Assembly (NCBI GenBank): GCA_958496175.1 | Contig: OY292275.1 | Span: 19,964,001 to 20,028,000 of the forward strand | Direction: 5' to 3' | Source: Sisyra terminalis | Taxonomy: Eukaryota; Arthropoda; Insecta; Neuroptera; Sisyridae | Length of the DNA: 64,000 bases | In this document: in pieces, positions 1 through 11,765 of the stretch | How the letters are laid out: each line of letters opens with the position of its first letter | How positions within the stretch are numbered: position 1 is the first letter of the stretch | Made by a program: the position numbers and the translations under genes | The notes under the pieces: model-generated | Told to the model about the DNA's origin: nothing | Seen by the model: only the letters and a program-made list of their open reading frames with translations | The model's database searches: none

Positions 1-710
1 CTTCGATGTTTTTAACATCGTTGTTTCACTTTTAAAACATTGATGTTCTCGCATCAATGTTTTTATGAACAATGTTCCATCCCTTATCACTCATAATTTT
101 TTAATGAATTTTACTAGAAATTTAGAATCAATTGGATCCCAGAGGCTGAGCTTCAGTAATGCCAAATAAAAATTCTGCTCATTTTTCTTACGATTACCAA
201 AGCCGTGAACTAGTAACAATTAATTGGAGCTTATTTACTTAAAGTAATTAAAGAAAATTTTAAAAAGTTTGTTGATAAAAATAACACGTAATGATATATT
301 TGTATCGTATGCATGTAGATAGTTACTAATATAATTTTGAGGATGGCGAAATGCATTTTTTTTATTTCAAATTTGGCGATACCAATGTATTGTAATATAG
401 GAAGGTGAACCATCTAATTTAAACTTTCACAAATTATAAATAATAACTGATAATTATTTGCAAGTATCCAGTAATTAATTTAAATTTAAGAAAAATGTAA
501 ATGTATCGTGAAGATATATTATTGCAACCAAAGTTTGTATGTGTTATATTAACTACCGTGTAATATGAGTTATTAAAGGACTCATAACATTTAAGTAACA
601 CTTATGATTAGTGGAAATGCTAAGTATATAATTTATTAGTTTGCCAAAAATAGTTATGATTTTAAAATAGTTGATTTTAAAAAAATTAAAACAAATATGA
701 TCGAAAGCGT
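1..710. other. gene-free AT-rich flank
   Basis: No reading frame with coding character is visible on either strand. The first 80 bases carry short ATCGATG/CATTGATG-type words in both orientations (for example around 38-60), which fold into small hairpins, perhaps the edge of a repeat that begins outside the window. Confidence 0.6.
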
Positions 711-885
711 TTATTTATTTTATTTTTGTTTTTATTAATTGTTGCTTTATAACTACAAGAGTTTTTGGGAACTCTAGGGTTTATAAAAAGGCGTATCGAA
801 AAATATTGGAAATTTGCTCCATACTAGATTCGAACCCAGTACCTACCAGTTTCGGAGCAGCCATCTTAACCACGCGGTCACCAGC
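711..885 (-). repeat. tRNA-derived SINE, copy 1
   Basis: Read on the minus strand this begins with a tRNA-like head (GGTGACCGCGTGGTTAAG as A box, GGTTCGAATC as B box), continues into a body containing CCCTAGAGTTCC, and ends in an AT-rich tail. The same head-body-tail arrangement recurs at 40.4, 51.9 and 52.75 kb, which identifies it as a dispersed Pol III retroposon and not a tRNA gene. The head resembles a class II (Ser/Leu-like) tRNA, but a tRNA acceptor stem cannot be closed. Confidence 0.8.
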
Positions 886-1029
886 ATTGATTAGTTTATT
901 AAATATTATTATATATTGAGAAAATTAGGTTAAAAAATATTTCGAATGGTAAAGTTATGTATCTTTTATCTTCTTTTATTGCACAATCCACACAGTGGTG
1001 CAAAAAGTACATTTGATCTAGTAGGTATA

Positions 1030-1500
1030 TCACATGAATATATTAAGCTGACTAATCCATATTGGTAAGTTGGTACTCAAAATCTACTAAATAATTCGGT
1101 GGTATTCTACCGTTGAGGTCTTGTTTTGGTCCCACTGTTGCCTAGTAGGTTTGAAGCAAGGTTGCTTGCATGTTCACAGGTATTTTTTGCAGAAAATTTT
1201 CATCTCCTGTTTTACCGTTAGTGTTTCCGTATCCTCATGTATTTTGCTGTTGTTAACATTGCAAGGGACGACATTGATGATTTGTTGCGGAATTTTTGAA
1301 TGAAACTTCTGGCGTATTTCTATGTTGGAGTTGAAAGCAGTTCTCCATAACTGGATTCCATATTCCCATACCAACTTCAGCGAGATTTTGTAAATTTGGA
1401 GTTCATTTTTTGGGGGAAGAATGAAGAACCTTAGGAGCTACCAATATTCTTCTGAATTTGCTATTTAAGTGCTTTCGAGTTAGCTTTCTGTAGGGACTTC
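1030..1500 (-). mobile_element. Jockey-type non-LTR retrotransposon remnant (end of RT)
   Basis: The minus-strand translation includes the stretch LVWEYGIQLWRTAFNSNIEI, which is the familiar region just after the reverse transcriptase core of Jockey/R1-clade elements (usual form: YGIQLWG.AS.SNI.I.QRFQSK). An open segment of 66 codons covers 1174-1374; coding similarity continues on both sides but is broken by stops and frameshifts. It is a dead 5'-truncated fragment. The clade assignment rests on motif recognition only. Confidence 0.7.
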
Positions 1501-3245
1501 AAGTCATACCTCTATCAAGGTGCATATCGGTGCAATATATAAAAAATATATTAAGATGATGCAAAAATAATTTTAATTGTAACTAAAGAATTTAGAGATC
1601 TCATTAGATTGCTAACAAATTAATTTTCTGCATATAGAAAACCGAGAATATAATTTATTTATATCTTAAAAAATACATAAAGTTTTTAAATCACTAAGAG
1701 GTAAACAGGAAGACATACGTTGGATTTTGATTTTAAAGAGGTACTACGTTGCAAACCCTTAGATTCGTATAGTTATCCTACATTTTTGTATAGTATATTG
1801 AGGAAATTATTTTTTAAAAAAACCAAAACACAAATGGTTTTATATGAATATTTTTGAAAAAAACACACTAGGAAATCATGTATGAAAAAGTATTAACTTT
1901 CAAACATAAATAAATGATCCATTGATTATATTGTTTAAATTTTTTTTTGTAATACTTCACACAGAATTTCTTTGTTACCAAAAATTTTACCACTTTTTTT
2001 TTTTGGAAACATATTATTGGAAAATTAAAGAAGCAAAATGAAAATTGCAACGTCAGAAAATTACGAGTATGAAAGAGTTGTTCTTTACTTATTTCCGGAA
2101 ATTTATTCCAGTTTATAAGTACCTAATACTTTTCCTCTTCCAATTCTTTTATTCAAAAGAAAAAACGAAAAGCAAAATTATGTTATTCACAAAAATAAAA
2201 CCTTACACATAATAAAAATTATCATAATTAAACAAAAAGAATTCCAAAAAAGATAAAAACATAAATAGTATATGTACGAAAGAAATTGTTCAGTAGGTAA
2301 ATTCATTTTTGTCATGACTTTAAAACAGATTATATTTTCCTAAAAAAAAAAAAAAAATATTTTTTTATAAGTTAAAAAAAAGATTATTTTCTTATTATAA
2401 ATTTTCCCAAAGAAAGGACATTTTTCAAAGTTATTTCCAGCACAGACTGAAACTATGCATTTTACTTTTCCATTTAAGTTTTGAGTATCTCAATTTATGT
2501 CTGTACACTATAATAAAATGATAAGAAAAAATATTAAAACAATAAACTTTGATATTTTTTTTGCAGAAACCATGCAAAAGATTTAAAAAATTTTAACCCT
2601 CATTAAATCTTAGCATTTTATTGATTGAAACAAACTGTGTACTAAAAACACGAACTTCAATTTTTGTAAGAAAAATAGTGAGAATATTACCACAATTATC
2701 GATATAAAATCCATGAAATTCGTTTATTTTACAAGTAGAAAATTTCAGCTAATTGTATGTTTATATCTTGGTTTGATTAATCAAATTATTTTTCAATTAC
2801 TTTCCAGTGGTAAAATATTAGATGCAGTTTTTTTTAACGAAATTATCAAATTGATTCAAATATTTGGGTGCGATTTTTAATTTAAGTTTTTTCCTTAATC
2901 AATCGCATATTTCGGTATTATGTTGATTAAATATTTGGAGAAAGGAATTAGATTTGTATTTACCACAAATTAAAAGCAGTTTCCACTTCTTACGATTCCC
3001 AAAAGAGATTTGCTGTAAATATCGCTATCATTGTTGTGCATGACATTCTTTGCGCTTATTTTGCCATTACGTTCTTGTCTTTCATGTGCATTCTCTTCAA
3101 TTAAATCATTTCACATCCACCTCCTTTCCCGAAAAATGCAGATACGCAGTACTCCCAAACGAATGCCACGACCACGAGAATGTGTGTTTCAAATTTAACC
3201 ACCTTCATTGTCATTATCATATTATTCATTCATGTCCGGGGATTC
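1501..3245. other. intergenic, no gene seen
   Basis: About 1.7 kb of AT-rich sequence with A/T homopolymers (for example 2341-2380). I see no coding exon, no tRNA and no clear transposon end. The last 200 bases are upstream sequence of the glycine-rich gene that follows. Confidence 0.55.
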
Positions 3246-3250
3246 ATCCG

Positions 3251-3258
3251 TATATAAA
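3251..3258 (+). promoter_or_regulatory. TATA box of the glycine-rich gene
   Basis: TATATAAA lies 96 bases before the start codon; the expected transcription start, about 30 bases on, falls near 3281. A TATA element is also present before the two related His-rich genes at 29.64 and 43.04 kb, fitting strongly expressed secreted proteins. Confidence 0.65.
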
Positions 3259-3346
3259 ACATCGCCGGGGCCAATCAAAGCATTATAATTCGGTTGTCGT
3301 TCGTCAACCACTTGTCTTAAGCACAAAAAATTCATAAAGTTTAAAA

Positions 3347-4748
3347 ATGACTTCAAAATTGATTGTGAGTGCAATTTCTTTCTTTTACTGAATCAAAAAA
3401 TAACGATTTCCTTTTAAATTGTTATAGGTAGCTTCTTGTCTCCTTTTGTCCGCAATTTCTGTGTCAAAAGCAACATTTGGGGGTCATGAACAGTAAGATC
3501 AAAATTTATATTTAATTACTAAAAAAATTAAGTAAAAAAAATAATAATTTTAATGTTTGTTTTAGTGTACACATACGGATTCATGTCCCGGAAATTATAA
3601 AGGAGTCTCATCATACTAAAGAAGTTATAACTCATGATGATCATGGTCATGGTGGTGGTGGCGGAGGCCACATTTCTTCATATGTAGTTGAAGAAAGTGG
3701 TGGCCATGATTTCGGGGGTGGCCATGATATTGGAGGAGGATATGGTGGAGGACATGGAGGATCAGGTGGTTATGGAGGTCATAGCAGCGGAGGATTTGTA
3801 GGAATTGAAAGCTATGGACATGGAGGAGATGGAGGATATAGCAGTGGTGGCCACGGAGGATATAGCAGTGGAGGAAGTTCCCATGGTGGTTTTAGCAGTG
3901 GCGGTGGACATGGTGGATATAGCAGTGGTGGACACGGTGGAAGTTCTCATGGCGGTTACAGCGGAGGATTAAGCATTGGTGGAAGTCATGGTGGTTATAG
4001 CAGCGGAGGAAGTTCTCACGGAGGATACAGCAGCGGAGGAAGCTCTCATGGCGGTTATAGCAGCGGTGGAGGACACGGAGGTTTTAGCAGCAGTGGTGGA
4101 CTTGGAGGTTATAGCAGTGGTGGACACGGCGGAAGTTCTCATGGCGGTTACAGCAGCGGAGGATTAAGCATTGGTGGAGGTCATGGTGGTTACAGCAGCG
4201 GAGGAAGTTCCCATGGTGGTTATAGTAGCGGAGGAAGTTCTCATGGCGGTTACAGCAGCGGAGGATTAAGCATTGGTGGAGGTCATGGTGGCTACAGCAG
4301 CGGAGGAAGTTCCCACGGTGGTTACAGCAGTGGTGGTCATGATATCAGCTTTGGAAGCAGCGGTGGTGATCACAGCGGCGGATTTGTAGGAAGTGATTAC
4401 GGCTCATCCGATCACGGAGCCAACAGCTATTCTGGTCACGATAGTTACAGCGCTGGAATTGGATCTGTCGGCGGTGGTTATAGTACAGGAAGTGGCTCTT
4501 CAGGCGGTCATGATTTTGCGACATCTTATAGCCATCAAGATTTAGGAGGACATGATGGAGGTTCTTCAGGAGGATACGATCTAGGAAGTTCTTCAGGTGG
4601 TCATGACCTCGGAGGATCTTACTCTAGCGGAGGACATGATTTTGGAGGAAGTTACAGTGGAGGCCATGATTTCGGACACAGTGGAGGAGACTCGGGTAGC
4701 AGTTTCGGTGGATACAGTTATGGACCAGCTGGAGGTCACAAATATTAA
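3347..4748 (+). CDS. secreted glycine/serine/histidine-rich protein (cuticular type)
   Basis: Three exons with GT-AG introns: 3347-3364, 3428-3492, 3566-4748, giving 421 residues. Residues 1-21 are a signal peptide split by the first, phase 0 intron; the second intron splits a His codon (CA|T). The mature protein starts with a short His/charged segment (HVHIRIHVPEIIKE) and then runs as a low-complexity domain of GGHGG, SSHGGYSSGG and LSIGG repeats, ending GPAGGHKY. Such Gly/Ser/His/Tyr repeats are typical of insect structural secreted proteins in cuticle, eggshell or silk-like material; which of these cannot be told. Start choice rests on the signal peptide and the matching exon 1 of two related genes in the window. 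A TATA box precedes it and AATAAA at 4953-4958 follows. Repeat blocks in exon 3 are near-identical, showing recent expansion. Function is inferred from composition only. Confidence 0.85.
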
Positions 4749-4952
4749 AAAATTACTGTGAAATCTTTTGCGAATAGTTAATGAAAAACAAGCCTTGACT
4801 GTATCTACCTCTGACTTTTTGCTGTTACCATAATTAAGACGTCTTCATTTTAAATCGTAATGATTCGCGCGCGTTTCAAAGTCATTTTGTTGTTATTAGC
4901 TGTTGTTACATTTATATTTTCCTACTTGTAAATATTTAATTATAATTTTAAC

Positions 4953-4958
4953 AATAAA
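4953..4958 (+). terminator. polyadenylation signal of the glycine-rich gene
   Basis: AATAAA about 205 bases after the stop codon, followed by a T-rich stretch. Confidence 0.6.
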
Positions 4959-5165
4959 TGTTTTAAAAAGTAATAAGTTTTTTTGTCTGCTAAACTTTTT
5001 TATTTTCTCCAAAAAGGTTAACATACATTTTATTTAATTACTACTTAATACAAATTTCAATATAAGTGTACAATTAATATGTATTACATTTAGAAACTAC
5101 AGTAATAACAACAACTATACAAGTAAATATTCATGAGATTTTTGTCGTTAATATTTTATTGGCTT

Positions 5166-6555
5166 TTAATTTGTTGGTGCACGAAATTGGAGAGCTACCA
5201 GCACATACGTTAATACATTACCATAAATCTGAAAATTTAATTTGAGATAGATAAATATTTATTTTAATAAAAAATATTTGAAATATTACGGGAGCTGTTA
5301 AGCTGTTGCTGATGTTTACAACACCGCTTGCATTAAACTTAACAGGAGAAAATCGCAACTTATTTATAAAAATCCGGATTTGTTGGTGTTCAGCGATTGA
5401 TAAATGACGTGTCGAATACTCTAAAAGAAAGTCGCTTAATCCATTAAACTAAAAAAAATGATTTTATTATTTTTTTAAATAAAATACTACTTCAACTTCT
5501 AGTTATCAAACCAAAGAAATAACTTGTTGTCCAGATCGAAGAAAAATGAAAATTCCAGCTGAATGTGTAAAGATGAAAACCCAGTTAAACATATTTATAG
5601 TATTTGTAAAAATCGAAACATTGTCGTATTTCAAATAAATAATAACTGAATACCAATGAACTACTAAAACGGCCAATTCTACTGTTAGCATGATAAGCAT
5701 AGCTGGATTCATTGCGGAATTTGTTTCTCGAATAGAAACACAAATTTTTTCATGTAAGCATCGCAATTTTTCCATGATCACTGGTCTAGGCCATTTTTTT
5801 GTTTTATAATTTTTCAAGAAATGTTCATCCGCACAAATCTGATAGGTGAATAATCCAAGTAGTGTCATTTTATTGTTGGTTTCGGTTACAATTCCTTTCG
5901 AAGGATGTACTGGTTGAAATTCTAATGTATTAATGAACATTTTTTCAAAGCATGCAAAAAGTGTAATATACAATCCGCAAAATGTACAAAATTCTAAATA
6001 GAACATAAACGGAATATTTGTGACAAATCGTATTATAAACCGATCAACATTCCAATTCGTAGAATATGAATCAGATATATTCAAGACAATCAACGATAAA
6101 AATTGAATGATTAAATAAAAGATTATGGAACCGGTAAAAATGTATTGCGATTTTATCAAAACTTTCCCCGCTGAACTGCAAATCAAACCGGAATCAACCA
6201 ACGGCGGTAAATGGTTTAAGCAATCTCGTATTTTTGCAGCTCGAAAAATATGACATAGAATTAATATAGCAGAGAATGATGAATAAATACATTCAGTAAT
6301 CGCACCCAAAAATACCGGAAGTTCACCACTTGCTTCAGAAGTTTTAATTAAATAACTTGAATTAATCGTTTGCAATATGCAAACGACCACAATTGCAAAT
6401 GAGTAAACTAGCCAAAAATATGAAATTTCAAAACAGCGTGACTCTTTTTTAACGGTTCGAAGTGGAAATAATCCAAAAATGCGGCATAATAGAAAAAAGG
6501 GCCGTAATATTTCACATAAGTACTGCATTGTAATCCAACAATGGGAAACAAACAA
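5166..6555 (-). CDS. gustatory receptor, GrA
   Basis: Seven-transmembrane insect chemoreceptor, a ligand-gated cation channel subunit in taste neurons; ligand unknown. Exons on the minus strand: 6555-5512, 5448-5290, 5228-5166, all introns phase 0, giving about 421 residues. The large first exon holds the N-terminal LRPFFLLCRIFGLFP motif (near residue 18) and the first membrane segments. The middle exon is exactly 53 codons and holds the last intracellular loop and the FNASGVVNIS segment before TM7. The last exon carries TYVLVALQF (residues about 408-416), the Gr signature. The first donor is weak: TTG|GTTTGA at 5512 is my choice, CAA|GTTATT at 5524 is the alternative. The start could also be Met10 (MQYLCEIL). 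It lacks the N-terminal Cys/His motif seen in the other three receptors, so it belongs to a different subfamily. Reading frame intact. Confidence 0.88.
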
Positions 6556-7689
6556 ATGACGCTCTGAAATTATTTTACAAGATGGAGATGAGTTGTTTTA
6601 TTAATAACCAATATTGAAAAGTGTAAAAATTAATTAAATTACATTGAAAAGGGGGAGAACTTTAATAAAAATAATATAATGAATAATTTAAATAAGTAAT
6701 GAAATTCTATTTTATGCTTGCGTGTGTGACACATCTATTATAACATAAATTTTATAATTAGTGTCTCCACTTTATGTGCATATTGGTTGGCTGATCTTTG
6801 ATGTTGATTAAAATTTATCAAAAAATTTTATCGCAAACATTGTTCATTTATTCATTCTGATACAATTACATATTTTCCCAACTATCAACGTATTAACATA
6901 ATTAACAATGCCATAGTTAATTTGTTTTATTGCTTTCTTACTTGAATTATAAATTTTCTTTTAGAAAGAAAAATCGAGCTTACAGAATAATTAGAATAAT
7001 GTAATTAGATGCTGACATTTTTAACAATAAACATATTTACTAAGCAAAATTATTTGATTCTTATCATTGTTCTATTAAAATATTGCTTTTAAAATAATTG
7101 AATAATAATTATGGAATATAGATAGTAAAATTAAGATAAATAGAAAAGTAGTTACCTTCAACTTTTAAACCGAAAACGATGGGCTATTGAATAAAAAATT
7201 AGTTCCACTTTTTAATTTCTTATGGTCTATTTCGTAAAGTTTCATTTCATCAAAAATTAAGTATGAGGTGCTAAAGATGAAATCTTAATTAGAAATAGAT
7301 GATAATCTGCAAAACTCTTTCCATGAATGAAGAAACATATAACGAAAACTCTCACCTTCCTTTCCAGAAAATAAATGGACATTTAATATATTACTAGAGG
7401 ATTCGAGAAATTTCGTATTACCTAAAATTCATCGATGTCGATAATATATGCATAATTTAATTATTAATTTATGGATATAAATAAATAAATTTTATACTTA
7501 TGCTTGGTTATAAAAAATCAGTGCGTTTTTTAAATGTACATTTTATTTTACATAATTAGATTATTACCTATATGAATATTGAACATATAAAAAGGCATAT
7601 GCATACATAGAAACATATTTCTAAGGAAATTCTTATTTTTGACTGTTTGTGTACCTTAAAATTGTGTTCTCTTTGCTAATTCGCTCCTA
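6556..7689. other. intergenic, no gene seen
   Basis: AT-rich sequence upstream of GrA. No coding exon or recognisable mobile element end found. Confidence 0.5.
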
Positions 7690-8240
7690 AGTTCGCTATT
7701 AATCAGGGACGGGGGAATATTCCTGTTTTCTTCAGTTCTTACTTTTTTAAACGGGATATTTTTTGGGTTTGTTTACCATTTGACACTTCAGTAATTGGTT
7801 TAAAGCTTACCTTTCTGCATTAGTACAATGTAGCTTTTTGAATGTGCTACAATTCTTTGATCTTATTCTCGTCATTATTCTTATTCTTTCTTTACTATAG
7901 TTGGGATTGAACCATAGTGTTTTAGCCATCGTACGTTTTGTAGTATATTATGAGTTGTTTGGTGAAATGGTTTCTCTCCTTTTGGTATAGGTACTTTTTT
8001 CTTATACATAAGTGACTTTTTTTCAAATTTTGAAATGGCGTATGGAGATTTAAATGTTTCCTTTTTATTGATTTGTCGGCCCTCATGTTCCCATTTACGT
8101 CTTTGTGACCTGATACCTGTAATAGTTTTGGTGGTCTTGATTTTCTTCTATGATATTCTTAAGTTGTTTAGTACTATTTTTGATTTTAAAATATTGTTTA
8201 CTCTTTCCATGCTCTTTACACTCTTTACCCATTAGCTAAA
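7690..8240 (-). mobile_element. decayed non-LTR retrotransposon fragment with RNase H-like motif
   Basis: On the minus strand one frame reads VSGHKDVNGNMRADKS, which matches the W-V-P-G-H-x-x-x-G-N-E-x-A-D pattern of RNase H domains in Jockey/I-type non-LTR elements. Downstream, in broken frames, comes KTLWFNPNYSKERIR, again like the region after that domain. Frameshifts and stops show it is dead. Element borders could not be placed. Confidence 0.5.
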
Positions 8241-8554
8241 TATAAAAAAAATATCCTTTAATCCTTTATACCATTTCACTCACAACTCTACAAATATCAG
8301 CATGAAATAGGTTGCAAAGATTGCTTTTATTTTATAGACGTATAGGAAAGATTAGATCTTTAGGTCGCGGAATTGTTAAAAATAATACTCTTACAGTAAA
8401 ATTTATTAATAACACCCACACAAAATATGAATTAAATTATCTATACTAATATATAAAATTCTTACGTCTGTCTGTACATTTCGATTTTTAACCCAATTTT
8501 AGGGTAAATATTTGTTTCAAGAGGCCCTTATTCCAAATTTAACATTTTTAAAAT

Positions 8555-8586
8555 TTTTGTCTGTCTGTCTGTCTGTCTGTGTGTCC
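8555..8586. repeat. (TCTG)n microsatellite
   Basis: About six tetranucleotide units of TCTG ending in TGTGTCC, close to the 5' end of the Helitron-like element, where such TGTTTG/TCTG-rich stretches are common. Confidence 0.8.
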
Positions 8587-8898
8587 CGATTTAACTAAAA
8601 AACGGAACAACCAAATTTAATGAAATTTGGTATTAAGATACAACACAATTTCCCACAGACTATAGGCTACTTATAATTCTAAAAAAATAATAAGGGAAGG
8701 TATTCCCAAGGGATGAAAACAGAAATTTTTACACTAAACAGGTGAGTTATGTATCATTGGAAAGGTAATTTAAAGTTAGAAAATAATCTGTAAAAATATT
8801 TTTAATTGAACTGATAAAAAGCACAGTAAATTCAATTTAAATTTTAAAAAATTGCCTCTTTGAAATATAAACCTTTATATATATACAACACATATTTG

Positions 8899-8980
8899 AT
8901 GTTAATAGCGTAATGGCTTACGTATCTAACATTCTGATGCTCCTTATTATAAAGACGTGGGTTCGAATCTTACAGTGAAC
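8899..8980 (+). repeat. tRNA-like SINE head, second family
   Basis: TAGCGTAATGGCTTACG resembles an A box and GGGTTCGAATCT a B box, with spacing of a tRNA, followed by an A-rich tail. The stem pairing is poor, so it is a retroposon head and not a tRNA gene. It differs from the 711-885 family. Confidence 0.5.
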
Positions 8981-9055
8981 TTTAAAAAATTAAATAAAAA
9001 AAATTATTTATTTATTGAATTAAATTAAAAATATTTAATTTTGTAAATCAAGAAG

Positions 9056-9090
9056 CCTGAGGAAGTTACGATTACGTAACGAAACGTTGC
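9056..9090 (+). repeat. CCTGAGGA-stem-GAAACGTTG motif
   Basis: CCTGAGGA is followed by a perfect 6-bp stem (GTTACG, loop ATTA, CGTAAC) and then GAAACGTTGC. Related motifs sit at 37094 and 44248. The order CUGAnGA-stem-GAAAC recalls a hammerhead ribozyme core, but there is one extra A and the other two stems are not evident; it may simply be a conserved retroposon tail. Confidence 0.35.
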
Positions 9091-10768
9091 TTTTTGAAAT
9101 AATAAAATATTAAAAAATTAAAGATCTTAAACAACCTGAATTTTCTTCTTTAAAAAATTTTAAAGCTGAGATCTGATTTTTATCATCTTTTAATTATTTA
9201 ATTATAAATTTCTTTTTTTGTTATATCATTTTAATAACAACGTTTTAAATAACGTTATTTCACTAAATTAGTATGAAAGTTTATGTAGTACTTATTCTAA
9301 CTAAGCGATTTTTAATTTTTGATTGTTTTTCAACAATCAAACTTTTTAAAATCTTATTTTTATCAACCAATGATTGTGACCCGGAGCAATTATTTATTCT
9401 GCTGAAAAACATTAAGGGAGCAATTATTTGTCATATATTTCATTAACAATCGTATCAATCAAAATATAAAATCTTCCAAACTAACTTTTCTTCGGTATTT
9501 AGAAAAATTTGAAAATCAATTATTGTTTTTGAAAATCAATTATTGTTTTTGAAAATAAATAAAATATTAGAATTTACTTCCACGTTTTCTACCTATTTCC
9601 AACAATTTTGTATGTACAACGTCCAAATGTGCGAAATCGAATTGCTTTTTAGTGATGATATCAAAGTAAAGAAAGTCATAATTTTTTTCGTTTTACATTG
9701 TATTTTGCAAATAAAAGCATATTTGTGTCGATGAAATTTGGAAAATGTTTTTCTTATACGATGCAGATATATAATAAGAAAGGGGGTTCGATAATTCCTC
9801 CCCTAAAAAAGTGAAAAATGGTGGCAAAGTTTGTAAGGCATAACCTCTGTTAAACAATCGAAATTTCAAATTTAATTATCAAAATATGTTCGTTATAGAC
9901 GAAACGTTTTATCGCTTAAAATAAAACAATGTTGATTTATTATTAGATTCAAAAACGTAGGATCTGTTTAAAAATTTAAACTCTAATATATATATCTGAA
10001 AAAGGTTAAGTTCATAAGTGAGCATTAAGTTTTTTGGCTTTCACATATTATAAACCTAAAAATCCGAAATACGTATTCAAAAATAAATACATTAGTGAGC
10101 GAATATCGAGTAGCGAGCATTTCGGCGAACTAAAAGGAAATGATTTAATTATATAGTTGAAATTCAGATATTTTAGTAATAAGTGTATAAATACACAATG
10201 GTTATACTTGATTATGGAGGAACTGGGTTTCGTGCAATTGAACAAATTTTAATTTCGCGGTGGTTTCGTACATTGCAGTAGTGAAATAGTTTCGAGAAAA
10301 GGGTTCATTCGGGAGTCGAGGCAATGAAATGTGATTTTTACTAATATTATAAATATCTAGGCGAGTGTTTTGATAACTTTTGACTGTTTTAAGTTATAAT
10401 TATGACTGACTTTATAGAACTTAACGATAGTTTTTATTTATGCATAAATGCTGATTGATTTACGGATTAATTGGTTCACGGTAGGTATACCTACCGTAGG
10501 TATACGGTTTTTTTAGGTACTTTTTAGATATTTATAATTATTTTTTAAAAATGAATTGATCATTATATACAACTATTTTATTCTAAGTAACAGTTTATTA
10601 AATGTGTATTTTTAAAGTTGACAAAATAGTGTTCTTAAGTATGATTATGTTTTTCGTAACAGAAATAAAAAAAATAATAATTTTCATATGCCACAACAAA
10701 TAGGAAATTTAAAAAGAAAATATAATCTACACCTACGTTACGCAGACGAAGTCGCGGGCATCAGCTAG

Positions 10769-10928
10769 TAAACTATAAATTTAAAACACAAATTCAATAA
10801 ATAAACAAGTAAATTTCAAATGGTTGCAATGTGTTTTTAAAAACAAATATAGACAACATGAAATAGCAAATCATGACATCAATTAATAATTAGGATCATA
10901 GATCAATCAATGAATAGAGACATTTTAA
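10769..10928. other. spacer between two mobile elements
   Basis: Short AT-rich spacer; nothing recognised. It ends with the TTAA that flanks the next element. Confidence 0.5.
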
Positions 10929-11761
10929 GGGGTTATGCCCAGTTGTAAGTCTAAAAATTCGTGTTTTTTTTCGGAATTTCATGTGAAGATGCATTTTATT
11001 GAATTAATACATCAACACGTATATTTAGAGAATTTAATATGCTTTAAGATCACGCAGTTTGTTTCTAAAAATATTGAGTTTTCATTCTCCTGCAAATAAT
11101 TTCTTGATGGGTCTTTGCAAAAAAGTACCTAGCGAAGAGGAAGATATCTCTGGTGCAAATTATCTGAATTCAAAAAAACTAGACGATTTATTTTAAGGTT
11201 GCTTAATACAGGTAATAAAGAAGGAAATACTCAAAAATTTAATTTTTGACAAAATGGAGCCTTCCCAAAAAAAAAATTTTTTTAAAAAAAAAAAATAAGT
11301 TTTAAAGTGGCTTGAAAACATGGTATTAATTGTCAAAATCTTATTCCTTCGTTCATTACCGAAGAAAGTATCTAAAAAGATTATGTATAAATTTGAAGAT
11401 AATCGGTCGGGTTGTTTCGAAGAAGTTTTCCTCACCGACTCTGAAAACACCGTTTCGAGAAAAAAACGTTTGAAGTATTAAAAGACATTGCACTTGGATA
11501 GATTTATACTAAGCTAAATTTTTTCCTACTTACCACAAGTTATCTATTCAAAAGCCACAAGAGTTTACGGTACGAGGGCTACATTTATCACATATTATTA
11601 CAATTTTAAAACCAAGTTCCCGTTGTGGTGCTGTTTCAAACTATACTGGTCTACTACACATTTTGCACTGTAACATATTCACTTAAAGCTGCAAACACTG
11701 AATTAAAATTTTACTATTTACCGGATCAACTTCAAATTTTTAGCTATTTTAGCATAACCCC
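10929..11761. mobile_element. TTAA-flanked terminal-inverted-repeat element, non-autonomous
   Basis: The left end reads GGGGTTATGC and the right end GCATAACCCC, a perfect 10-bp inverted pair, with TTAA directly outside each end (10925-10928 and 11762-11765). TTAA target duplication is used by piggyBac and by Kolobok; termini starting with G's fit Kolobok better. The 833-bp interior has no transposase frame. Superfamily is an inference. Confidence 0.7.
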
Positions 11762-11765
11762 TTAA

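Larger units (their letters stand above)
8440..10768 (+). mobile_element. Helitron-like element, copy A
   Basis: The 5' end TCTATACTAATATATAAA and the 3' end CAGCTAG fit the Helitron rule (TC...CTRR), and the flanking bases are A on the left and T on the right, the Helitron target. Twelve bases before CTAG the sequence CGCAGACGAAGTCGCG forms a hairpin (one bulged A), also typical. The last 370 bases closely match the end of the copy at 37.7-38.6 kb, including a GGTAGGTATACCTACC palindrome near 10480. No Rep/helicase coding sequence is visible, so it is non-autonomous. Its interior differs from copy B and holds other repeats, so it may be composite. Confidence 0.65.

Noticed and set aside
820..890. 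Genuine tRNA gene
   Set aside because: A and B boxes are present but acceptor and anticodon stems do not close, and the same sequence recurs with a SINE body and tail.
3050..3337. 95-codon open frame on the plus strand just before the glycine-rich gene
   Set aside because: It overlaps the TATA box and 5' leader of the real gene and shows no protein family character.
3762..4167. Thr/Ser-rich minus-strand frame and Ala/Val/Glu-rich plus-strand frame
   Set aside because: Shadows of the GGH/SSG codon repeats in the correct frame of the glycine-rich exon.
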